From Alphaproteobacteria bacterium (lineage in GTDB: Bacteria > Pseudomonadota > Alphaproteobacteria > Oceanibaculales > Oceanibaculaceae), in NCBI GenBank assembly GCA_018823745.1, contig JAHJHR010000011.1, forward strand, positions 231,802-295,801: DNA of 64,000 nucleotides. The letters run 5' to 3'. The position numbers and the translations under genes were made by a program. Shown here one piece after another: positions 1-7,713 of the stretch. Numbering within the stretch: the stretch's first letter is position 1; the number at the start of each line of letters is the position of its first letter. The notes beneath the pieces were generated by a model. The model was not told where the DNA came from and searched no databases. It saw only the letters and a program-made list of their open reading frames with translations.

Positions 1-566
1 TTGTTCATGGCCATGCCACCGACATAGCCCCACTTCACCTTGCCTTCCTTCTGCAGACGCTGGCTGACGGACACCAGCTCGGCCCAGGTGGTCGGAACCT
101 CTTCCGGCTTCACCAGATCGGTGCGGTAGAAGAAGGTGCCCACGGTATGCGCCATCGGCACCGCGCTGACCTTGCCGTCTTCATCATAGAAGGCATCGAG
201 CGGGTGCTTGGAGACCCGGTCCATGCCCTTCACATCATCCATGCGTGCCAGCCACTTGATCCAGAGCTGGCCCCAATCGTCATTGTGCCAGATGACATCG
301 AACTGATCATTGCCCGAGGTCAGCGTGGCGGTCACCTTCTCCTGGAAAATCGAATAGGCCATCGGGATCTTGACCAGCTTGACCCCGTTCTTCTTGGCCC
401 ATTTCTCCATGATATCGACGCTGGCTTCCTGGATCGGGTTCTTCATGTACCCGACCTTCAATTCCTTCACCTGCGCATGCGCAGGTGACAGCAGCGACAC
501 GGCAAGCGCCGCACACCCGACTGACAAGTAAGTCAGGGCTCGCTTTAACGAAATTTTCCTTAACAT
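1..566 (-). CDS. Sugar ABC transporter substrate-binding protein, N-terminal part (cut by window edge)
   Basis: The first 188 codons of a periplasmic solute-binding protein (family 1 type) are present; the rest lies beyond position 1. The ATG at 566 is preceded by a GGAGG ribosome site. A Sec signal peptide follows: basic start MLRKISLKR, a hydrophobic core, and a cleavage site near SPAHA-Q at residue 32. The mature part shows the family pattern: a beta strand KELKVGYMKN, then residues DVIWHNDDW and later FFYRTDLVKPEEVPTTW, which is typical of sugar-binding proteins. Membrane and ATPase subunits are presumably encoded to the left, outside the window. The gene is divergent from the LacI-type regulator, and a perfect palindromic operator lies between them. 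Substrate is not readable from the sequence; the neighbours suggest a sugar acid. Confidence 0.85.
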   Translation of the reverse strand, partial: MLRKISLKRALTYLSVGCAALAVSLLSPAHAQVKELKVGYMKNPIQEASVDIMEKWAKKNGVKLVKIPMAYSIFQEKVTATLTSGNDQFDVIWHNDDWGQLWIKWLARMDDVKGMDRVSKHPLDAFYDEDGKVSAVPMAHTVGTFFYRTDLVKPEEVPTTWAELVSVSQRLQKEGKVKWGYVGGMAMN

Positions 567-694
567 GCATTTCCTCCCATCGGCCTTTGGGTCATGCCCT
601 ACGCAGTTTTGCGACGGCATCTCCATGTGCACTTTTGCCGCCTCTTCCGAGCGGCTTGCATCACTGAACGCTTCGATGGAAACTGTGCTTCCAA

Positions 695-712
695 CCTGTA
701 AGCGCTTACAGG
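695..712. promoter_or_regulatory. Perfect LacI-family operator in the divergent intergenic region
   Basis: CCTGTAAGCGCTTACAGG is an 18-base perfect palindrome with the central CG pair typical of LacI/GalR-family operators. It lies about 130 bases upstream of the binding-protein start (566) and 190 bases upstream of the LacI-type gene (901). The rest of the 567-900 gap holds an AT-rich stretch near 755-775 and no ORF I would support. The same core recurs at 882-895 and 4141-4154. The site is seen directly; the bound protein is inferred to be the adjacent regulator. Confidence 0.75.
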
Positions 713-881
713 ATACGGTAGGGGATGGGCGGAGAAAGAGTCAACCCAACATAGTAGATAATTTTAATATACCAAGTGCGCATCATATGCTGCATCGCAA
801 AGGCAGCATTGGGGCGCTGCACAATACGGTCGCACCCCTGTGTGCAATCCTGTAAATTACACTCTTTGCTGCAACGACGAA

Positions 882-895
882 GGAAAGCGCTTACC
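882..895. promoter_or_regulatory. Second LacI-family operator overlapping the regulator's translation start region
   Basis: GGAAAGCGCTTACC shares the AAGCGCTT core and the TAC right flank of the perfect operator at 695-712. It ends six bases before the ATG of the LacI-type gene, so a bound repressor would cover the ribosome-binding region or early transcript. This is a plausible autoregulation site. Confidence 0.6.
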
Positions 896-900
896 AATTC

Positions 901-1929
901 ATGGTGCAACTCAGCGATGTCGCCAAACGCGCCGGGGTATCGACGGCCTCCGTCTCCCGCGTCTTGAATCACCCGGACAAGGTCAGCCCGCGCATCCGCG
1001 AGCAGGTGACACTGGCGATGGAGGAACTGGGCTATGTGCGCGATGGCGCGGCGCGCGCGCTGGCGTCACGCCGGTCCTACTCCATCGGATCGGTGGTGCC
1101 GACCATCGGCATTGGCATCTTCGCCTCCGGCGTGGAGCGGTTGCAGCAGCGGTTGCAGGAATATGGCTACCAGCTGCTGATCTCGACCACGCAATATGAT
1201 GCGAGCAAGGAGATGGACGCGGTGCGCTCCCTGATGGAGCGCGGCGTCGACGGCATCCAGCTCGTCGGGCAGGAGCATGATCCACAAATCTACAAGCTGC
1301 TGACGGCACGCGGCATACCCTATGTGAACACCTACCAGTATGACGCCGATAACGAGCATCCCTGCATCGGCTTCAACAACCACCGCAGCGCCTGGGCGCT
1401 GATGCGCCATCTGCTGGAGCTGGGACACCGCGAGGTCGGCATCGTCACCAGCCCGACCCGGCTGAACGACCGTATCGCCGCCCGGTTGCAGGGCATGCTG
1501 GACTGTCTGAAATCCTATGGCATCGACCAGCCGGCAAGCCGGATCATCGAGGTGCCGCACCGTATTGCCGACGGTCGCAGCGGCGCGCGCGCCTTGATGC
1601 GCGCCCATCCGGAACTGACCGCCATCTGCGGCACCGCTGACGCGCTGGCCATCGGCGCGCTGTTCGAACTGCACGATATGGGTCTGAAAATCCCCAGCGA
1701 CATATCCGTCGCCGGCTATGACGATCTGGAGATTGGCCGCCATCTTGACCCGACGCTGACCACCGTGCATGTGCCGGTTGAGCAGATCGGCCAGCGCGTC
1801 GCCGATTATCTGCTGGGCCGCATTGAGGGCCGCTCCATGCCGATGAAGACCGAGCTGGAAGCCAATCTGGTGCTGCGCGAATCAACCGCCAGACCGCGCC
1901 CTGCATCGGTCAAGACGGCGGCCGGGTGA
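901..1929 (+). CDS. LacI/GalR-family transcriptional regulator
   Basis: A 342-residue DNA-binding regulator of the usual family length. Residues 1-50 form the LacI helix-turn-helix (LSDVAKRAGVSTASVSRVLN), followed by the hinge helix segment ARALASRRS near 53-61. The rest is a periplasmic-binding-protein-like effector domain, ending with the typical SVAGYDDLEIGRHLDPTLTTV stretch, which marks the C-terminal subdomain. It likely represses or activates the divergent sugar ABC transporter and the racemase-uronate dehydrogenase operon, because matching operators lie at 695-712, 882-895 and 4141-4154. The effector is unknown; a hexuronate or aldarate is inferred from the target genes. A weak hairpin with a T-run (1976-2009) follows the stop. 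Confidence 0.9.
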   Translation: MVQLSDVAKRAGVSTASVSRVLNHPDKVSPRIREQVTLAMEELGYVRDGAARALASRRSYSIGSVVPTIGIGIFASGVERLQQRLQEYGYQLLISTTQYDASKEMDAVRSLMERGVDGIQLVGQEHDPQIYKLLTARGIPYVNTYQYDADNEHPCIGFNNHRSAWALMRHLLELGHREVGIVTSPTRLNDRIAARLQGMLDCLKSYGIDQPASRIIEVPHRIADGRSGARALMRAHPELTAICGTADALAIGALFELHDMGLKIPSDISVAGYDDLEIGRHLDPTLTTVHVPVEQIGQRVADYLLGRIEGRSMPMKTELEANLVLRESTARPRPASVKTAAG

Positions 1930-1941
1930 TCTTAATACTGT

Positions 1942-2090
1942 CGTCATGGTCGGGCTTGACCCGACCATCCATCCGACACCGCCATGAGACGTAAGCGGAC
2001 GGTGTTTTTCCACCGCAGGCGCGATCTCATCCCGACCTTCTGTGAGGCTGCCTCTTCCGCTGGATGGTCGGGTCAAGCCCGACCATGACG
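1942..2090. repeat. Inverted pair of 30-base palindromic repeats (family 1)
   Basis: Two identical 30-base elements face each other at 1942-1971 and 2061-2090. Each has constant ends CGTCA and TCCA, a CTTGA loop, and perfectly complementary arms TGGTCGGG / CCCGACCA. Between them, ACACCG (1976-1981) can pair with CGGTGT (2000-2005), which runs into five Ts and may serve as terminator for the LacI-type gene. The same element family recurs at 19990-20019, 20060-20089 and 60918-60947. It resembles the REP/BIME class of intergenic repeats. Confidence 0.8.
1976..2009 (+). terminator. Possible weak terminator after the LacI-type gene
   Basis: ACACCG (1976-1981) pairs with CGGTGT (2000-2005), leading directly into TTTTT. 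The stem is only six pairs with an 18-base loop, so it is weak. It sits within the spacer of the family-1 repeat pair. Confidence 0.35.
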
Positions 2091-2100
2091 ATGAGGATAA

Positions 2101-2913
2101 TTACCCTATATCCGCCAGATCGCCGTCGAATTCCATCGCGCAATATTCGCCGCCATGGAACATCCGCTCGACCAGCGGTTCGTCCTCGGGCGACATCGTG
2201 GCCAGGATTTCCGCCGCAAAGTCTTCGGCGTTGTCCTGTGGCTGGTAGCCGATGCGCGCCGCCAGGCTGTCATGCCAGCGGTTGCGGCTGTTGGCGGAGA
2301 CACCGTAGATGATTTCAAAATGCAGCCCCGGCGCGCGCAGGCAGACATCGACCAGATGCACGCCGTCGCGATGGCTCAGCCAGGTGTTCAGCATGCGGAT
2401 ATTCTTCGGCTTTGGCTGGAAGGAGCCAATGCGCAGATTGACGATTTCCATGCCGTATTTATCGGCATAGAGCCGGCCCAGCGCCTCGCCGAACACCTTC
2501 GACGCGCCATAGCGGCCATCCGGGCGCGGCGGCACCGTCTCGTCGATATGCCGGCCACGCGGATGAAAGCCGATGGTGTGGTTCGAACTGGCAAAGACAA
2601 TGCGCTTCACGCCTGCCCGCCGGGCCGCTTCATAGGTGTTGTAGAGGCCGATGATGTTGTTGTTCAGGATCGGTTCCCAGGGCTGCTCGACTGGCGTGCC
2701 GGCCAGATGCACCACCGCATCGACATCCTGCATCGCGGCTTCCAGCCCGGCCAGATCGGCTAGGTCCAGCCCCTCGACAATCTCCTCGCCCGCCTGCGCC
2801 GCCCCCAGCGCCGCCCGGTCGGTCAGCCGCAGGACGGGGAAGCGCCCGCGCAGCCCCTCGCGCAGCACGCTGCCGATGGTGCCGGACGCCCCGGTGATCA
2901 GGATGCGATGCAT
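2101..2913 (-). CDS. udh: Uronate dehydrogenase (NAD-dependent, SDR fold)
   Basis: A 270-residue extended-type short-chain dehydrogenase. It has the nucleotide-binding GASGTIG motif at 8-14 and a Ser110 / Tyr135 / Lys139 catalytic set (ASSNHTIG; YGASK). The stretch FASSNHTIGF, then RPDGRYGASKVFGE, closely matches characterised uronate dehydrogenases as I recall that family. Those enzymes oxidise D-glucuronate or D-galacturonate to the aldaro-1,4- or 1,5-lactone with NAD+. The gene follows the enolase-superfamily gene on the same strand with a 41-base gap, so the two are probably co-transcribed from the promoter near 4141. A general NAD-dependent epimerase is the fallback name. Confidence 0.8.
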   Translation of the reverse strand: MHRILITGASGTIGSVLREGLRGRFPVLRLTDRAALGAAQAGEEIVEGLDLADLAGLEAAMQDVDAVVHLAGTPVEQPWEPILNNNIIGLYNTYEAARRAGVKRIVFASSNHTIGFHPRGRHIDETVPPRPDGRYGASKVFGEALGRLYADKYGMEIVNLRIGSFQPKPKNIRMLNTWLSHRDGVHLVDVCLRAPGLHFEIIYGVSANSRNRWHDSLAARIGYQPQDNAEDFAAEILATMSPEDEPLVERMFHGGEYCAMEFDGDLADIG

Positions 2914-2954
2914 GGTGATCCTCCCTCCGTAGAGTGGTCCCTATCCGTTACGGC

Positions 2955-4100
2955 TTACGACGCGCTGGCGTTGTTGCCGATCTTGGTCCAGCCGCTGCCA
3001 TATTGCGCCACGGCCTTCCCGTCGAAATCGAAGCCGATGCCCGGTTCCGTCGGCAGCATCAGATTGCCGCTCTTGAACTCCAGCTGGCGGCCGACGAGGC
3101 GGCGGAAATTCAGCACCTGGTCGTTCAGGAAGAATTCCACGAACTGGCCGTTCGCGGAGGAGGCTACCAGATGGATGTGCAGATCATGGAACCAGTGCGG
3201 GCAGATCTTCACGCCATAACCAGCAGCCAGGGCGGCGATCCGGCGGAATTCGCTGATGCCGCCGCAGACCAGCGCATCGGTCTGCAGGATGCCGGCAGCC
3301 CCCTTGTCCAGCAATTCCTTGTGCCGCCAGCGGCCATATTCAATCTCGCCGGTCGCCACGGTGACCGGGGTGCGGGCGGCCAGCCGGGCATGATTGTCGA
3401 TATCGTCCGGGCTGAACGGCTCCTCGATCCAATACGGATTATACGGCTCGTAGCGGCGCATATATTCCAGCGCGGTCGGAAGATCTTCCCAGGCGTTGTT
3501 GGCATCCAGCATCAGCAGGATATCGTCGCCCACCGCCTCGCGCGCCGCGGCGATCCGCGCCTCCTCGCCGGCGGGGTCGAGCCGGCCGACCTTGATCTTC
3601 ACCGCCTTGAAGCCCTGCGAGACATAATGGGCGACTTCCTCGCCCAGCTTCTCCGGCGTCTTGCCGTCCAGGTAATAGCCGCCGCTGGCATAGGCCTGCA
3701 CAGTCTTGTCGGCGGACCCGCCAAGGTATTTCCACAGCGGCAGGCCGACGGCGCGGGCATTGCGATCCCAGATCGCCACATCGATCGCCGAGAGCGCGCG
3801 CATCACCGTGCCCATGCGGCCCTGCAGCAGTGATTCCTGGTACATGTCCTTCCAGATCTTCTCGACCTGCAACGGGTCCTTGCCGATGACGATGGGGGCC
3901 AGCAGGTCTTCCACCGCGACCACACCCAGCCGCCCGGCGGCGCTGCCGACATAGCAGAATCCGATGCCCTCGATCCCGTCATCGGTGCGCACCTTCACCA
4001 GCAGATAATGCCGATCATGCACCATGCGGGTGGAAAACGCCGTGGCATTGTCCAGCGGGATTTTCGCGACGGTACAGGAAACCGACTCGATCTTCGTCAT
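2955..4100 (-). CDS. Mandelate racemase/muconate lactonizing-type enolase-superfamily enzyme
   Basis: A 381-residue enolase-superfamily protein with an N-terminal capping domain and a TIM barrel. Visible catalytic residues are the Lys168-x-Lys170 pair (KAVKIKVGR), metal ligands Asp199, Glu226 and Glu252 (LDANN, WIEEP, TGEIEYG), Asp275, and His302 (CPHWFHD). This is the mandelate-racemase-subgroup layout with a Lys base and a His opposite. The gene heads an operon with udh and carries a LacI-type operator 41 bases upstream. By context it may open or isomerise an aldarolactone, or dehydrate an aldarate, downstream of uronate oxidation. Substrate is not readable from motifs alone. Confidence 0.8.
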   Translation of the reverse strand: MTKIESVSCTVAKIPLDNATAFSTRMVHDRHYLLVKVRTDDGIEGIGFCYVGSAAGRLGVVAVEDLLAPIVIGKDPLQVEKIWKDMYQESLLQGRMGTVMRALSAIDVAIWDRNARAVGLPLWKYLGGSADKTVQAYASGGYYLDGKTPEKLGEEVAHYVSQGFKAVKIKVGRLDPAGEEARIAAAREAVGDDILLMLDANNAWEDLPTALEYMRRYEPYNPYWIEEPFSPDDIDNHARLAARTPVTVATGEIEYGRWRHKELLDKGAAGILQTDALVCGGISEFRRIAALAAGYGVKICPHWFHDLHIHLVASSANGQFVEFFLNDQVLNFRRLVGRQLEFKSGNLMLPTEPGIGFDFDGKAVAQYGSGWTKIGNNASAS

Positions 4101-4140
4101 GGGAGATTCCTCGTTTCGTTGTGGCCTTGGCAGCCATTCA

Positions 4141-4154
4141 TGTAATCGCTTACA
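4141..4154. promoter_or_regulatory. Third LacI-family operator, upstream of the racemase-udh operon
   Basis: TGTAATCGCTTACA differs at one base from TGTAAGCGCTTACA, the core of the perfect operator at 697-710. It lies 41 bases upstream of the racemase ATG (4100), in promoter position. This links the catabolic operon to the regulator encoded at 901. Confidence 0.65.
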
Positions 4155-4223
4155 TCGCTACGCCACAAGGCGCCGGATTGTCAACCGAGCGGCGCGTTTG
4201 GAATGGTTTCGTAAAGCTGCCGA

Positions 4224-4364
4224 ATGCTTCGAGACGCCCTCTCGCGAGGGCTCCTCAGCATGAGGATCACCAGGTGGCACTGGCGGAGCGTCCTAAAACT
4301 CCCTCATGCTGAGGAGCCTGCGCCAAATCCTTTTGGAGCAGGCGTCTCGAAGCATAGGGCGGCC
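4224..4364. repeat. Composite inverted repeat, family 2 (copy 1)
   Basis: About 140 bases with inverted ends: the left edge reads ATGCTTCGAGACGCC and the right edge GGCGTCTCGAAGCAT. Inside, CTCCTCAGCATGAGG is mirrored by CCCTCATGCTGAGGAG. A closely related composite element lies at 62963-63092, sharing the CTTCGAGAC edge, the CTCCTCAGCATGAGG unit and the TCACCAGG / GGCACTG inner words. This is a dispersed intergenic repeat with no coding potential. It directly abuts the stop codon of the MlrC-like gene. Confidence 0.75.
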
Positions 4365-5864
4365 TTAGGAAAGCGTCACTTCGTCCAGCGGCCAGATCGG
4401 GCGGCGCAGCTTCTTGAAGTCGAAGGCGCTCCAGTTATGCGAGCAGAGCGAGCCCGAATCGGCAACGATGACCTTGCGGGAAATCGGCTCGAAGGCGGCG
4501 CGGAAGTGGTGCGAGCTTTTCACCACGATGACATCCTTGGTTTTCGGGTCGATGCCATTGGTCAGGAAGGCCTGGTGATCCGTGGTCTGCTGCCGGTTGG
4601 TGGTCACCACAATGTCGATGCCATTCACATCCAGCACCATGGTCGGCCCCATCGACATGGCGAGGCCCTTCCACATCGGCCCGTCATGGACGAATTTACC
4701 GTCGGTCAGCGACTTCACGACGCCCGTGCAGGAAATCGGCGCCCCGAAGACCGGGTCGACCTTGCCGCCCAACTCCACCGAGATCGTAGCCCCGACACCG
4801 GCCTTCTGGCCGATCTCGATGCTCGCCGGATCGGTGATCGGGCAGAAACAGGCATTGGTGATCCCGGCATCGAGCAGCGCGCGCAGCAGATTCGTGGTGT
4901 CGCCATAGCCGCCGCCGCCTGGATTGTCCGTGGCATCGGCGATAACCAGCGGCTTGCCGGTGCCATCCTGGCCCTTCCTGGCTTCCGCCACCGCCTCGTC
5001 CAGCGGCACATAATGCACCGTCTGCTCCTCGCGGGTTTCCCAGATGTCGCTCACCAGATCCTCCAGGATGGTCTGGGCGCGGGAGCCGACGCTCGGGCTG
5101 TAGGTGATGGCAACCGAGGGACCGGCCGGCACGATATCAGACCACTGGAACCCGGCATGCACGGAAATCGCGTAGATGCCGGTTTCCTTCTCATATTCCG
5201 CCGCCTTGGCCAGCAGATCGACCATCGGGCCGACACCGGCGCTGGTGCGGCCATGATCGCAGCCATCCAGCGAGGGCGGGCGGGCGACGCTGCAGGCCAG
5301 TTCCTTGCGGCCTTCCATCACCTCGTTCACCAGGCCGGCGGCCTGCACCGCACGCTCATACAGGTCGATATGCGGATAGGTGCGATAGGCGATGATGGCA
5401 TCGGCATGCTCCGCCATCTCGTCGCTGACATTCGCGTGCAGGTCCAGCGTGATGGCAATCGGCACCTTGCGGCCGATCTTGCGGCGGATGGCAGCCAGCA
5501 GCGCGCCCTCGGCATCGTCATCGGTCTCGCTCACCATGGCGCCGTGCAGCGCCAGGCAGATGCCATCGACCGGGCCTTCCTTGTCCAGCACGTCCAGCAC
5601 GCCGGCTTTCAGCATCTGCCAGCATTCCGCCGTCACCTTGCCCGAGGGCGTTGCGTTGGCGGCAATCGCATTTACCAGCGTCCAGCCGAACCGGTCGGCC
5701 GCATCGAGAAAGCCACCGATCTCCGTGCGCGTGCCGCGAAACTTTTCCGGCAATTCGTCGCCATGGACGAGATAGCGCCGGCGATAGGCATCCTCGGCCG
5801 TCAGCAACCGGCTGAAGGTATTCGTTTCATGCATGATCTGGGCGATCAGTACGCGCTTTGACAT
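4365..5864 (-). CDS. M81-family (MlrC-like) metallopeptidase homologue
   Basis: A 499-residue protein of the M81/MlrC family, whose founder acts in microcystin linear-peptide breakdown. Most members have unknown substrates. The N-terminus RVLIAQIMHETNTFS and the later LALHGAMVS are the family's metal-site regions; His residues in both are intact. The ATG at 5864 was chosen because the conserved N-terminus begins just after it; an open frame extends upstream to 5948 without conserved sequence. It lies upstream of the racemase-udh operon on the same strand, but family-2 repeat DNA and an operator separate them, so it is probably a separate transcript. It is divergent from the SDR gene at 6011. 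Confidence 0.8.
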   Translation of the reverse strand: MSKRVLIAQIMHETNTFSRLLTAEDAYRRRYLVHGDELPEKFRGTRTEIGGFLDAADRFGWTLVNAIAANATPSGKVTAECWQMLKAGVLDVLDKEGPVDGICLALHGAMVSETDDDAEGALLAAIRRKIGRKVPIAITLDLHANVSDEMAEHADAIIAYRTYPHIDLYERAVQAAGLVNEVMEGRKELACSVARPPSLDGCDHGRTSAGVGPMVDLLAKAAEYEKETGIYAISVHAGFQWSDIVPAGPSVAITYSPSVGSRAQTILEDLVSDIWETREEQTVHYVPLDEAVAEARKGQDGTGKPLVIADATDNPGGGGYGDTTNLLRALLDAGITNACFCPITDPASIEIGQKAGVGATISVELGGKVDPVFGAPISCTGVVKSLTDGKFVHDGPMWKGLAMSMGPTMVLDVNGIDIVVTTNRQQTTDHQAFLTNGIDPKTKDVIVVKSSHHFRAAFEPISRKVIVADSGSLCSHNWSAFDFKKLRRPIWPLDEVTLS

Positions 5865-6010
5865 GGCTATCCCCGGACGGCAGGTGGAAATTCTGAAAAA
5901 TTGAGGCTTGCGGCGAAAGCGCCGAGACCTGACGCTAGACAACATCATGCTAGCGTGACGGAAAAAAGTCGTCAGCTATCTTTACAACTACAATCCACAG
6001 GGAGACCAAA

Positions 6011-6733
6011 ATGGGCCAGAAGGTCACGCTGGTTACCGGGGCGAGCAAAGGGATCGGGCGGGCCATCGCCGATCACCTGGCCGATCAGGGCCACCATATC
6101 GTCGCGATTTCGCGCAGCGCCCCCGGCGATGGCTTTCGCGGCGATTTCTTCGCTGCCGATCTGTCGGACGCTAAAGATACCGCCGATGTCCTGCAGCGGG
6201 TGACGGCGCAATACGCCATCGACAACCTCGTAAACAATGCCGGCCTCATCAAGGCCCAGACCCTGGAGAACGCCAGTCTGGAGGCCTTCGACCAGATGAT
6301 CGCGCTCAATCTGCGCTCGCTGCTGCAATGCGCCCAGGCGGTGCTGCCGGCGATGAAGCAGAAGAAGCACGGCCGCATCGTCAATCTCGGCAGCCGCGCC
6401 GCGCTGGGCAAGGAAAGCCGCAGCATCTATGGCGCCACCAAGGCCGCCGTGGTGGGGTTCACCCGGACCTGGGCGCTGGAGCTGGCGCCGCACGGCATCA
6501 CGGTGAACTGCATCGCCCCCGGCCCCATCGAGACGGAGCTGTTCCGCGAAGGCAATCCGCCGGGCAGCCCACAGGCGGAAAAGCTGATCGCCAGCATCCC
6601 GGTCGGCCGCATCGGCCAGCCGCGTGACGTGGCTGCCGCCTGTGCCTATCTGGTCTCCGATGATGCCGGCTTCATCACCGGCCAGGTGCTCAATCTCTGC
6701 GGCGGTCTCAGCGTCGGCCTGACGCCGCTCTGA
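6011..6733 (+). CDS. Short-chain dehydrogenase/reductase (FabG-like)
   Basis: A 240-residue classical SDR. The cofactor motif TGASKGIG spans 9-16, NNAG is at 75-78, and the Ser128 / Tyr140 / Lys144 triad is present (NLGSRA; YGATK). The C-terminal ITGQVLNLCGG is the usual cofactor-side closing strand. Length and motifs match 3-oxoacyl-ACP-reductase-like oxidoreductases, but a separate fabG exists at 44501 within the fatty-acid cluster, so this copy is more likely catabolic. It starts from an ATG after a GGGAG ribosome site and ends six bases before the convergent IclR gene. Substrate unknown. Confidence 0.85.
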   Translation: MGQKVTLVTGASKGIGRAIADHLADQGHHIVAISRSAPGDGFRGDFFAADLSDAKDTADVLQRVTAQYAIDNLVNNAGLIKAQTLENASLEAFDQMIALNLRSLLQCAQAVLPAMKQKKHGRIVNLGSRAALGKESRSIYGATKAAVVGFTRTWALELAPHGITVNCIAPGPIETELFREGNPPGSPQAEKLIASIPVGRIGQPRDVAAACAYLVSDDAGFITGQVLNLCGGLSVGLTPL

Positions 6734-6739
6734 TCGCGG

Positions 6740-7564
6740 CTATCGCGCGGTAAGCTGGCGGGCGATATCGACCATGCGCGGGCCGATCTCCTCCTCCAGC
6801 TTGCGCGGCGACAGCAGGAAGGCCGGCGCACCGCAATTCAGCGCGAAGACGGCGGAGCGGTCGGCGGTCAGCAAGGGCACGCCGGCGGCATGCACGTCAT
6901 TCTGCCAGTCGCCCAGCGACAGGCAGAAACCGCGCGTCTCGATATCGCGGATCGCCCGCTCGACGCCCTTTTCCAGCTTCGCGAAATCATCCGGGAAACG
7001 GTCGCGCATCAGCCCCATCAGGTAATTGCGCTCGACATCCGGCACCGAGGCCAGCAAAGCGCGCCCCATGGCGGTGGTGGCAATCGGCACGCGCGAGCCG
7101 ACATCAAGACGCAAAGTGACAGCCCCCTGACCGCGGCAGCATTCCAGATAGACCATGGACAGCCTATCGCGCGTGCCCAGCGCCACCGAGGCATTGGCCT
7201 GATCCGCCATTTCCTGCATCAGCGGCCGGGCGCGGTCGCGGATATCCAGCCCGGAGAGCATGGAATACCCCAGCGCCAGCACCCCTGCCCCCAGCTGATA
7301 ACTGCCCTGGCGGTCGGAATATTTCAGATAGCCCAGCCGGGTCAGCGTATGGGTCAGGCGTGAGATGGTCGGCTTGGGCAGGCGCGTGCGCTCCGCAATC
7401 TCCTGATTGCCAAGGCCGACATCGCCTGGCCGGAAGCAGCGCAGCACTTCCAGGCCGCGCGCCAAAGCCGTGACAAATTGCCGGTCCTTGGGGTCTTCAT
7501 CCAACCCGTCATCTTCATAAAGCGGAGTCTTGCCCGCCCCATCCCGCGCTGTTTTCAGCATCAT
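6740..7564 (-). CDS. IclR-family transcriptional regulator
   Basis: A 274-residue regulator with an N-terminal winged helix (about 29-90; LGNQEIAERTRLPKPTISRL is the recognition region) and a C-terminal IclR effector domain (about 105-270). IclR proteins usually control catabolism of aromatic or short organic acids. The gene is divergent from the membrane protein at 7714 and sits just before the acyl-CoA oxidation genes, so it is a candidate controller of that cluster. The two adjacent ATG codons at the 5' end leave the exact start open by one residue. No clear operator palindrome was found in the 7565-7713 gap. Confidence 0.85.
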   Translation of the reverse strand: MMLKTARDGAGKTPLYEDDGLDEDPKDRQFVTALARGLEVLRCFRPGDVGLGNQEIAERTRLPKPTISRLTHTLTRLGYLKYSDRQGSYQLGAGVLALGYSMLSGLDIRDRARPLMQEMADQANASVALGTRDRLSMVYLECCRGQGAVTLRLDVGSRVPIATTAMGRALLASVPDVERNYLMGLMRDRFPDDFAKLEKGVERAIRDIETRGFCLSLGDWQNDVHAAGVPLLTADRSAVFALNCGAPAFLLSPRKLEEEIGPRMVDIARQLTAR

Positions 7565-7713
7565 GATTCCAGTGCAACCCCGCCTTCCAGCAGCACCGAT
7601 TGCTGCGCCGCAGCATTCGGCCTATCCTTGTCTACAGTATAAGCGGAATTTTGTTTTGCCACGCGGAATATCGCCTCGGCAGGGCGCCCTCCCTTTGTGA
7701 AAGCTCACTGCCG

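Noticed and set aside
4224..5861. Long open frame of 545 codons on the plus strand opposite the MlrC-like gene
   Set aside because: It is His/Arg-rich antisense to a well-conserved protein and lacks any family-like motif; high GC produces such mirror frames throughout the window.
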